A program made the position numbers and the translations under genes. From an uncultured Pseudomonadota bacterium (GTDB lineage: Bacteria; Pseudomonadota; Alphaproteobacteria; RF32; CAG-239), in NCBI GenBank assembly GCA_902788365.1, contig CADAJN010000006.1, positions 1 to 64,000 on the forward strand: DNA of 64,000 nt, read 5' to 3'. The first letter of the stretch is position 1. The number at the start of each line of letters is the position of its first letter. The notes beneath the pieces were generated by a model. It saw nothing but the letters and a program-made list of their open reading frames with translations. It was not told where the DNA came from and made no database searches. Positions 1 to 7,071 of the stretch are shown piece by piece.

Positions 1-102
1 AAAGCGAGATGAGGATTTGAACCCGCAGAAAGCGGGTTTGACTACAAACGAAAGGCAGACGCAAGTATGCCGGTAAGCCGCAGGCTTATGAGTGCAGTGG
101 CG
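1..102. other. Possible degenerate tRNA-derived sequence
   Basis: No gene is visible. On the minus strand the stretch contains GCGGGTTCAAATCC, which looks like a tRNA T-arm, but the distal strand of the T-stem does not pair, as in the chimeric tRNA tails near 41-42 kb. A small hairpin (CCCGC/GCGGG, 22-36) overlaps it. It may be a relic of the tRNA-tail repeats seen elsewhere in the window. This is weak inference. Confidence 0.3.
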
Positions 103-138
103 GAAAAACACGTCATTGAGCTTTCTCAATGACGTGTT
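103..138 (-). terminator. Intrinsic terminator of the 223-1119 gene
   Basis: A perfect 14-bp inverted repeat (107-120 with 125-138, 4-nt loop) is followed on the minus strand by a short U-run. It lies about 85 nt past the stop codon of the minus-strand secreted-protein gene. Confidence 0.75.
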
Positions 139-222
139 CGGGTTTAAGTTAGAGTATTATCAGATATAATACAGATAATGAATATTGAAAGCGTAGTTTT
201 TTTGTAATTATTTAGAAATATC

Positions 223-1119
223 TTATTGATTTTGAATTAAATTACTTAATGCTTTTTGAATAGCTATCTGATTACTGTTATCAACCTTTCTGATCGGGTT
301 TCCATTTACATCACCGCCGATAAATTTTCCATTATCATATTTGAGATGGGCAATTTCCTCAGCCTGTCCGTCATTAAATTTTAAAATTGTTGAAATACCG
401 TTTAATCTGCCGGTTTTGTGATTGACTTGCATGTCTACCCCATAATTATCGCCATAAATGCGATTCTCGGCCATATTCAAAAGCCCCTCATTGGAAAATA
501 ATTTCTTTTCTTCGGGAATCGGATTAAGTAAGTTTAAACCGCTTTTTTCAAAAACATCTTTAGCATTAACAATTGTATGCAGATAATCAATATCAATATT
601 TCTTTCAGGAAAATCTTGTCTTTTAAGCGAATTATTCGCACTGACATAACCAATAACAGCTATATGGAAAGAATCAAAATGCGATTTTTTAGGTCCTGGT
701 CTTATATGGGTATATTTAGTTTTTATATCGCCTATTTCCGTAAACGGATATACAGTATGTTTGTGCGGTTTCATATCGTTTTTAACCGTTTCCAAATAAA
801 GGTATTCCTGACCGGAGAAATTTTTTAATACTTTCTCAAATAAAAGTGGGATATCTTCTTTTTTGATATCATATTGTTTTGAATAATGGCGTAACAATTT
901 ATTGGCTTCTTTTTCATTTTCGGCAATTAAAACTCCTTCAATAGCCGCGGTATCTAAAACAAGATAATTATCGGAAACTGTTGTTATTTCTGTTTTGTCT
1001 TTGTTATCGGTAATCTCTTGTGCCTGAACAGAATTCGGAGAGAGGGTTGTTGCCAGTAATAATGTGCTCGTCAGACCTATTTTTTTCTTTAGGCTGTTTA
1101 ATTTGTTTTTAATGTTCAT
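223..1119 (-). CDS. Secreted protein of unknown function
   Basis: A 298-residue protein with a Sec-type signal peptide: basic N-terminus, hydrophobic stretch around residues 16-32, and a likely cut after the Val-Gln-Ala motif near residue 33. I recognise no domain or catalytic motif in the mature part, which is rich in Lys, Asn and Asp. The start is supported by AGGGAG about 9 nt upstream of the ATG. The gene sits 25 nt downstream of an intrinsic terminator that ends a long structured leader, so its expression probably depends on read-through. It is a single-gene unit ending in the hairpin at 103-138. Export is well supported; function is unknown. Confidence 0.75.
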   Translation of the reverse strand: MNIKNKLNSLKKKIGLTSTLLLATTLSPNSVQAQEITDNKDKTEITTVSDNYLVLDTAAIEGVLIAENEKEANKLLRHYSKQYDIKKEDIPLLFEKVLKNFSGQEYLYLETVKNDMKPHKHTVYPFTEIGDIKTKYTHIRPGPKKSHFDSFHIAVIGYVSANNSLKRQDFPERNIDIDYLHTIVNAKDVFEKSGLNLLNPIPEEKKLFSNEGLLNMAENRIYGDNYGVDMQVNHKTGRLNGISTILKFNDGQAEEIAHLKYDNGKFIGGDVNGNPIRKVDNSNQIAIQKALSNLIQNQ

Positions 1120-1139
1120 TTTCTTTGCTCCCTATTTTT

Positions 1140-1430
1140 AAAAAATTAAAACCACCGTTGCAGGTGGTCTGAGAGTTCAGAAATCATATAGCATAAAATG
1201 ACTCTTTTAGCCTTTCAAACAGCTCATTTAAATAGCCTGAGCCGCTCTTGGACATTCGCTAAAAGCCCCCAGACCATTGTCAATGAATGATCTGGGATTA
1301 TATATTATCGGTAACTTGAGTTACCAGATAAACTATCGGTGTAAATCCCTTTTCACCGTATGCTATAAAAAGCTTCTGACAGCTCCGAACCACCACTGGC
1401 TCTAAATAAGCAGTTTATTATGCTTATTTT
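1140..1430 (-). ncRNA. Structured leader RNA with competing terminator (riboswitch-like)
   Basis: The RNA reads from about 1430 down to 1140. Helices visible by eye are: P1 GGTGGT (1394-1389) with ACCACC (1168-1163); TCAGAA/TTCTGA (1379-1374 with 1182-1177); TAGCAT/ATGCTA (1365-1360 with 1194-1189); a GGTAACT hairpin (1325-1310); CCCAGA/TCTGGG (1296-1268); and CTTTTAGC/GCTAAAAG (1265-1258 with 1211-1204) enclosing a 9-bp hairpin. A terminator, ACCACC-TGCAAC-GGTGGT plus a U-rich tail (1168-1140), uses the same ACCACC strand as P1, so the two exclude each other. I cannot match it to a known riboswitch class. It could also be an independent small RNA. Confidence 0.6.
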
Positions 1431-1436
1431 ATGTCT

Positions 1437-1465
1437 ATTTTATCGCAAATTTTTGAATATTGCAA
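1437..1465 (-). promoter_or_regulatory. Sigma70-type promoter for the structured leader
   Basis: On the minus strand, -35 TTGCAA (1465-1460) and -10 TAAAAT (1442-1437) are separated by 17 bp. The predicted start near 1430 lies just before the first helices of the leader RNA. Confidence 0.65.
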
Positions 1466-1500
1466 CAAAAAAATCATTTTAACTGTTTTCTTTTCTAAAT

Positions 1501-1534
1501 ACAAAAAACACCGCCGGTGATTGGCCAGCGGTGT
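1501..1534 (-). terminator. Intrinsic terminator after fadL
   Basis: ACACCGC (1508-1514) pairs with GCGGTGT (1528-1534). On the minus strand this is followed by a U-run (forward A-run 1502-1507), 20 nt past the fadL stop codon. Confidence 0.75.
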
Positions 1535-1553
1535 TTCAGAATTTTAATTCGGC

Positions 1554-2789
1554 TTAGAAATTATACGTCAATCCCAAAGTGAAGATTTTGATGGAATTTT
1601 TATAATCAGCCGATACGTTGTGACCTTCGTTGCCGGTCCACGAAGTATCCAAATGGGCATCATGCGCCGACATATAAGTAAATGCCGTATCAACATTTAA
1701 GTGCTCGTTATATTTATATCCCAAACCGACGGAATACCATATACGGTCAGAATCCGGAATGCGCGGTGTGCGGTGTGCAACACGCACGGCGCTTTGGTCA
1801 TAAGCCCAACCGAGACGTAATTTCCATTGTTCATCAAGCATAAAGCTGGTGCCCAGAGCAAAGAAATTGGTGTCACGCCACTTTTCATCTACGCGCGAAA
1901 TATAACCTGTCGGTCTATTATAACCATCGCGGCCGACAAATGTTAAATTTTGAAACGAACTCCAAAATACGCGCTGATATTCGGCCATAACAGCCCAACG
2001 GTCGGTAATATCATGATAAATACCGAAAGACAACATTGCCGGTGTGTTCAAATTTACTTGAATATCTTGATTCAGCATCGGCAACGGCGCACTGGATTCC
2101 ATGTCGCCTTTGATTTTGTGACGAATTTTACTGCGGTAACCCACACCGGCGCGAGTTGCCGGAGTAAATTCATACATAGCACCTAACTGATAGCCGACAT
2201 CCAGTGCATCACCATTGGCGTTAATGCTATATTGACGGTTTCCGGCAGTGCTGGTTAAGTGAGCCCAAACATACTGCACTTGCAAACCGGCACCGACAGA
2301 AAGTTTATCGGTCAGTTTATAGGCAGCCATTGGCGTAAATACTGCGGACTTAAAATCTGAAGTAACACCGTGGTCCGAACCCAACCATTCGTGGTCATAT
2401 TTGGTAATCATGCCGTATTGGCTGTTACCGGCAAAAGCCAGAGTCAGCTTATCATTAACTTGGTGCGAAATCGTGAAATAAGGCGAAATAGCCGCGTGCA
2501 CAACGTTTTGCACATCGGCACCACGTGTGCCGTCTTCGTCACGCACGTTTTTAGCCGTTGCTTTCGGGGCAATATAAGTGCCGCCGCCGGAAAATTGTGT
2601 GCCTTTAATACGGGTTAATCCGGCTACGTTATAATATGCATAAGAATTGTTTTCAGCAGCAGCCGAAACACCGGCAAAAGCATTACCTTGCGCGGCAGAA
2701 GATTGTTCTCTTAAATGGAAACCGGCCGCCATTGCCGTAGAAGACAGCAATAAAGTGCTGAGCGCGGTTAAAGTCAAAACCTTTTTCAT
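1554..2789 (-). CDS. fadL: FadL/OmpP1/TodX-family outer membrane transporter
   Basis: A 411-residue outer-membrane beta-barrel of the FadL family, which moves long-chain fatty acids or other hydrophobic compounds across the outer membrane. It has a signal peptide ending in Ala-Met-Ala-Ala near residue 22, then the family N-terminus (GFHLREQSSAAQGNAFAG) and Tyr-Asn-Val-Ala-Gly just after, which form the N-terminal hatch. The protein ends in Phe, the usual barrel-assembly signal. Length fits the family. It is divergent from the acyl-ACP synthetase/acyltransferase gene at 3064, which would activate or re-esterify fatty acids, so the two plausibly work on the same substrates. Confidence 0.88.
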   Translation of the reverse strand: MKKVLTLTALSTLLLSSTAMAAGFHLREQSSAAQGNAFAGVSAAAENNSYAYYNVAGLTRIKGTQFSGGGTYIAPKATAKNVRDEDGTRGADVQNVVHAAISPYFTISHQVNDKLTLAFAGNSQYGMITKYDHEWLGSDHGVTSDFKSAVFTPMAAYKLTDKLSVGAGLQVQYVWAHLTSTAGNRQYSINANGDALDVGYQLGAMYEFTPATRAGVGYRSKIRHKIKGDMESSAPLPMLNQDIQVNLNTPAMLSFGIYHDITDRWAVMAEYQRVFWSSFQNLTFVGRDGYNRPTGYISRVDEKWRDTNFFALGTSFMLDEQWKLRLGWAYDQSAVRVAHRTPRIPDSDRIWYSVGLGYKYNEHLNVDTAFTYMSAHDAHLDTSWTGNEGHNVSADYKNSIKIFTLGLTYNF

Positions 2790-2977
2790 TGTTTATCCTA
2801 TTGTTATTAAACCTAATAAACAGTCGCCCTGAAAACGGCCGTCTTAAAGCTCTATATCCTATTATATTAATTTTGGCAAGATTTTGCCGCTAAAAGCAAA
2901 AATATGTGGGGATAATTTTACATGTATAGTAATAAGTATTTGAAAATGTGGTCTTTTTGCCCTGTTGATTAAATTGG

Positions 2978-2983
2978 TATAAT
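2978..2983 (+). promoter_or_regulatory. Extended -10 promoter upstream of aas
   Basis: TGGTATAAT gives a perfect -10 (2978-2983) with an upstream TG. The -35 region is weak. It lies about 80 nt before the proposed GTG start at 3064. Confidence 0.55.
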
Positions 2984-3063
2984 GCTTTACAATGCGGCCT
3001 GTTTGCAGTAAATATTATCTTATATTTACCGTAAGGAAACTTAATAACCGAAAGGAAACGCAG

Positions 3064-5253
3064 GTGAGAGAGTTTGTAAAGTTTTGTTTGAGAACGGTTT
3101 TAAAGCTGATGAAAGCCAAATGCAAATTTGACTTTGATATCAGCAAGTTGCCGAACAAGGGGGTTTATGTGGCCAATCATGTGTCATATTTGGACCCGAT
3201 TTTGTTGTTTGCATTTTTACCGGGAAATCCTGTTTTTGCTCTTAACGGACATCTGTATCGTCGGCACTGGATTAGCTTTTTGATGCGTTGCGCCGATGTG
3301 ATTCAGTTTAATCCGATTGAACCTGGTGATATTAAAAAATTGATTGCCAAAGTGGACGAGGGACGTCAGGTGGTTATTTTTGCCGAAGGTCGCATTACCG
3401 ACAACGGCGGTTTAATGAAAATTTACGAGGCACCGGGGTTGGTGGCTGATAAGTCCGGTGCACCGCTGATTCCGATTTGGATTGACGGTCCGCAATACGG
3501 ATATTTTTCTAAAACTAAAGGGCATTTGCCGCATCGTCCGTTACCGAAAATGCGCATTTATGTCGGTAAACCGCGCAAATTTAAGCTCAAAGATGAGTTG
3601 CGTCGCCAACGCGATCACATCAGCAATGAAGTGTATATGATTTTGCGCGAAATGGGTTTCGGCATCAATTATAATAAAGATATTTCTCTGTTTGCTCAGT
3701 TAATGAAAACCGCAAAGGTATATTCACGCACAGGTTGGTTTTCAAAACGGCCGCGTATTATAGAAGATATCAACCGCAAACAGAAGTCGTATAAGGATAT
3801 TATCGTGGCATCGCTTGCTTTGGGTAAGATGTTTAAAAAACTTGCCGCACACGATGAAAATGTGGGTGTTTTGTTGCCGAATGCCATTGCTACGGTATGC
3901 ACGTTTTTTGGTTTGTCGGCATATGAACGCACACCGGTTATGATTAACTTTTCGGTCGGCTCCAAAAATATGGTTTCTATGTGCAAAACCGCTTTGGTTA
4001 AAACGGTTTTGACTTCTAAGGCCTTTATTATTAAAGGTAAGTTGGAGCAAGTGATTGAAGATATACAAGCGGCCGGTGTGAAAATTGTTTATTTGGAAGA
4101 TTTGGCCAAGAAAATGCCGTTTTGGGTTAAACTTAGCTCGTTTATAGACTATAAAATCAAACATGTGCCGCATAAAATAGGCGGCAACAAAAAAGCAGTT
4201 ATCGTGTTTACGTCCGGTTCCGAGGGCGCGCCGAAAGCCGTTTTGCTCAGTCATGCAAATTTGATTGCCAATGTCAATCAGTTGGCGGCCATTCAGACCG
4301 TGACGCATAAAGATTTGTTGTTTAATGCATTACCGATGTTTCACAGTTTCGGTTTGATGGTCGGTATGCTGTTCCCGCTGTTTCAGGGTTCTAAGCTGTT
4401 TTTATATCCGTCGCCGTTGCATTATCGTGTGGTGGCCGAGCTGGTTTATGAGCTTGGGGCTACATTGATGATTGGCACAGATACGTTTTTGCGCGGTTAT
4501 GCTAAGATTGCACACCCGTATGATTTCCACACCATTCGTTTGATGTATTCGGGCGGAGAAGCAGCTAAAGCCGACACACGCAGCATGTGGATGGAACATT
4601 CCGGCGTGCGGATGATGGAGGCTTACGGTTCAACCGAATGTTCGCCGGTGATGACTGCCAATAACGGTATTTTCAACAAATTCGGTTCCATCGGTAAATT
4701 GTTACCGGGTATGCAATATAAAATTGAGCCGGTAGACGGTATTGAAACCGGTGGAGAACTGTGCGTTAAAGGACCAAACGTGATGCTTGGTTATTATATG
4801 CCGGACAATCCGGGGGTTTTGGTGCCGCCGACGGACGGTTGGTATCATACCGGCGATGTGGTTGATATTGATGAAATCGGCTTTTTTACCATCAAAGACC
4901 GCATTAAACGCTTTGCAAAAATCGGCGGAGAAATGGTTTCGCTTAATGCCGTGCAAGACATGGTTATTGACGCTACTAAAGAAATGCTCGGCGAATATAA
5001 TTACGGTGTGGTAGCCGTGCCGCATGAAAGCAAAGGCGAACAGATTGTGCTTGTAACCAATAATAAAGATGTTACGTCAGCATTGTTGCATGCTTATGTA
5101 AAAGCAAACGGTATGTCGGAATTGTATTTGCCGCGGGTAATTTTGTATCATGATAAATTACCGGTGTTTGCAACCGGCAAATCCGATAATGTGACGCTCA
5201 AAAAAGAAGTTATGGAAGAATTGTTTTCGGCAAACGAAAGAATTGCAGCCTGA
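3064..5253 (+). CDS. aas: Bifunctional 2-acylglycerophosphoethanolamine acyltransferase / acyl-ACP synthetase
   Basis: Two-domain inner-membrane enzyme that re-acylates lysophospholipid using fatty acid activated on acyl carrier protein. Residues ~1-190 form a PlsC-type acyltransferase with the HX4D motif (NHVSYLD, His39/Asp44) and FAEGR. Residues ~230-729 form an AMP-binding ligase with the P-loop TSGSEGAPKA and YGSTECSP. I chose GTG at 3064 (729 residues) because AAGGAAAC precedes it and because homologues begin at this point; an in-frame ATG at 2992 would add 24 residues next to the -10 element. Length and order match E. coli Aas (719 residues). It is divergent from fadL. Confidence 0.85.
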   Translation: MREFVKFCLRTVLKLMKAKCKFDFDISKLPNKGVYVANHVSYLDPILLFAFLPGNPVFALNGHLYRRHWISFLMRCADVIQFNPIEPGDIKKLIAKVDEGRQVVIFAEGRITDNGGLMKIYEAPGLVADKSGAPLIPIWIDGPQYGYFSKTKGHLPHRPLPKMRIYVGKPRKFKLKDELRRQRDHISNEVYMILREMGFGINYNKDISLFAQLMKTAKVYSRTGWFSKRPRIIEDINRKQKSYKDIIVASLALGKMFKKLAAHDENVGVLLPNAIATVCTFFGLSAYERTPVMINFSVGSKNMVSMCKTALVKTVLTSKAFIIKGKLEQVIEDIQAAGVKIVYLEDLAKKMPFWVKLSSFIDYKIKHVPHKIGGNKKAVIVFTSGSEGAPKAVLLSHANLIANVNQLAAIQTVTHKDLLFNALPMFHSFGLMVGMLFPLFQGSKLFLYPSPLHYRVVAELVYELGATLMIGTDTFLRGYAKIAHPYDFHTIRLMYSGGEAAKADTRSMWMEHSGVRMMEAYGSTECSPVMTANNGIFNKFGSIGKLLPGMQYKIEPVDGIETGGELCVKGPNVMLGYYMPDNPGVLVPPTDGWYHTGDVVDIDEIGFFTIKDRIKRFAKIGGEMVSLNAVQDMVIDATKEMLGEYNYGVVAVPHESKGEQIVLVTNNKDVTSALLHAYVKANGMSELYLPRVILYHDKLPVFATGKSDNVTLKKEVMEELFSANERIAA

Positions 5254-5312
5254 GCTTTTTGAGATAAAATTTAGAGTGAAAAAATGAATTAGATTGTAAA
5301 GGAGATAAATAA

Positions 5313-5789
5313 ATGGCGGGCAGTATAAACAAAGTAACCTTATTGGGCAATTTGGGCGCGGATCCGGTGGTCAGCGTTTTGCCGAGCGGTTCAAAAATTG
5401 TTAATTTGCGTGTTGCAACTTCGGATTCATGGAAGGATAAAGCAACCGGCGAAAGAAAAGAACGCACGGAGTGGCATAGAGTGGTTATTTTTAATCCACA
5501 GCTGGCTGATACGGCAGAAAGATATTTGCGCAAAGGTTCTAAAGTTTATCTGGAAGGCTCATTGCAAACGCGTCAATGGAAAGATAATAACGGCAATGAT
5601 CGTTATACCACTGAAATTGTGTTGCAAAACTTTACCGGCACAATGGTGCTGTTAGACAGCCGCGGCAGCGATGCAACGGGTGCTGCGCCTGATGATGGCG
5701 GCGATGTATTTGCCACATCTGCGTCGGGTTGGGATAATAATGCGGCAACAGCGCCGTCATCAAATATAGATGATGATATTCCGTTTTAA
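5313..5789 (+). CDS. ssb: Single-stranded DNA-binding protein
   Basis: A 158-residue SSB. The N-terminal OB-fold begins with the typical Asn-Lys-Val-(x)-Leu-Leu-Gly-Asn-Leu-Gly. A Gly/Ala/Ser-rich linker follows, and the acidic tail ends Asp-Asp-Asp-Ile-Pro-Phe, the tip that docks repair and replication partners. The protein coats ssDNA as a tetramer during replication, recombination and repair. A strong AAGGAG lies 8 nt upstream of the ATG. It has its own terminator and stands alone between aas and mnmA. Confidence 0.97.
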   Translation: MAGSINKVTLLGNLGADPVVSVLPSGSKIVNLRVATSDSWKDKATGERKERTEWHRVVIFNPQLADTAERYLRKGSKVYLEGSLQTRQWKDNNGNDRYTTEIVLQNFTGTMVLLDSRGSDATGAAPDDGGDVFATSASGWDNNAATAPSSNIDDDIPF

Positions 5790-5807
5790 TCTGTGATAGG
5801 ATAATCT

Positions 5808-5843
5808 AAAAGGACTTCGGATATTAACAACGAAGTTCTTTTA
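5808..5843 (+). terminator. Intrinsic terminator after ssb
   Basis: Near-perfect inverted repeat (AAAGGACTTCG with CGAAGTTCTTT) ending in a T-rich run, directly downstream of ssb and upstream of the mnmA ribosome site. Confidence 0.65.
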
Positions 5844-5865
5844 TTATGCAAACGAGGTAAGAACA

Positions 5866-6942
5866 ATGAAATTTTTGGTTGGCATGAGTGGTGGTGTAGA
5901 TTCTTCGGTGGTGGCTACTATGCTGAAAAATGCCGGACACGAAGTGATTGGTGCCACAATGTCAATTTGGGAAAAAGGCACGACTTTTCATGGTAATTTA
6001 ACCGCAGATGCTTGTTTTTCGCCGCATGAAGAGCAGGATATTGAAGCGGCCAAGGCAATATGTCAAAAGCTCAATATTCCATATTATGTTTTGGATTGTG
6101 CCGCGCGTTATAAACAGATGGTGCTGGATAATTTTAAAAGCGAATATAAAGCCGGTCGGACGCCTAATCCGTGTGTGATGTGTAATTCGTATATCAAATT
6201 TGAAGCATTGCCGCAAGAAGCCAAAGCACAAGGTATTGAATTTGATAAATTTGCTACCGGTCATTATGCGCGAATCGATTTTAATGCCCAAACCGGTCGC
6301 TATGAAATTCGCCGCGGTGCAGACCAACATAAAGACCAATCATATTTCTTATATCGCCTGACTCAGGCTCAGCTTTCTAAAATTGAGATGCCGCTCGGGG
6401 TTTATACCAAAAAGAAAGTGCGGGAAATGGCGAGCGAGTTTGGTTTGGCGGTGTCGGATAAGCCGGATAGTCAGGATTTTTATTCGGGCAATATCAATGA
6501 TATTTTGCAAAATGCGCCGCAAGTCGGCAATTTTGTAAACCGAGCCGGTAAGGTGCTCGGACAACATCAGGGATATTGGAACTATACCATTGGTCAGCGT
6601 CGCGGTATGGGAATCGCGGCGGAGCGGCCGCTGTATGTTTTGGCCATTAACAAAGACAGCAACGAAGTTGTGGTCGGATTTGAAGAGGAATGCGAGCGTT
6701 CGGGTTTGGTGGCGGAAAACTGGCACTGGTCGGCCTTAGAGGGGTTGGATAAGCCGTTGGAATGTGAGGCTAAAATTCGTTCCTCGCAGCAGCCGACAGC
6801 AGTTAAGGCAGTGCCGCAAAGCGACGGTTCGGTGCAGGTTACGTTTTATGCCAAGCAAAAGGCCATTGCGCCGGGACAATCGGTAGTTTTATATCAAAAA
6901 GATGTGGTGCTGGGTGGCGGAATTATAAAAACAGCCATTTAG
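5866..6942 (+). CDS. mnmA: tRNA-specific 2-thiouridylase MnmA, divergent subtype
   Basis: A 358-residue cytoplasmic enzyme that adenylates U34 of tRNA-Lys/Glu/Gln and exchanges oxygen for sulfur, giving the s2 part of mnm5s2U. The PP-loop SGGVDS is at residues 8-13 and the first catalytic Cys lies in PNPCVMCN (Cys103, Cys106). KDQSYFLYRL and the C-terminal beta-barrel are also present. Odd feature: where E. coli-type enzymes have the second catalytic Cys in a SQ-(D/E)-I-C-F motif, this one reads SQDFYSGN, with Tyr206 at the Cys position. This suggests a different subfamily. An AACGAGGT ribosome site precedes the ATG. Confidence 0.85.
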   Translation: MKFLVGMSGGVDSSVVATMLKNAGHEVIGATMSIWEKGTTFHGNLTADACFSPHEEQDIEAAKAICQKLNIPYYVLDCAARYKQMVLDNFKSEYKAGRTPNPCVMCNSYIKFEALPQEAKAQGIEFDKFATGHYARIDFNAQTGRYEIRRGADQHKDQSYFLYRLTQAQLSKIEMPLGVYTKKKVREMASEFGLAVSDKPDSQDFYSGNINDILQNAPQVGNFVNRAGKVLGQHQGYWNYTIGQRRGMGIAAERPLYVLAINKDSNEVVVGFEEECERSGLVAENWHWSALEGLDKPLECEAKIRSSQQPTAVKAVPQSDGSVQVTFYAKQKAIAPGQSVVLYQKDVVLGGGIIKTAI

Positions 6943-7071
6943 CAGATTTTTAAATCGGAAAAAGTGTAAAAAAACAGTGAATATATTTAAATTGTCACAA
7001 AAATTTAATATACAATCGGCCTAAAGTGTGCTAAAATAAGTCAGCTAAAGTGTAAAATAAGGAGATTTGTC

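Noticed and set aside
1140..1430. Identity as 6S RNA, tmRNA or RNase P RNA
   Set aside because: The conserved elements of these RNAs are not visible: no 6S central bubble, no tag reading frame or tRNA-like ends, no RNase P core motifs.
3696..4308. Long antisense frames opposite aas, and similar frames opposite other genes
   Set aside because: They mirror a well-supported gene, lack ribosome sites and have compositions expected of shadow frames.
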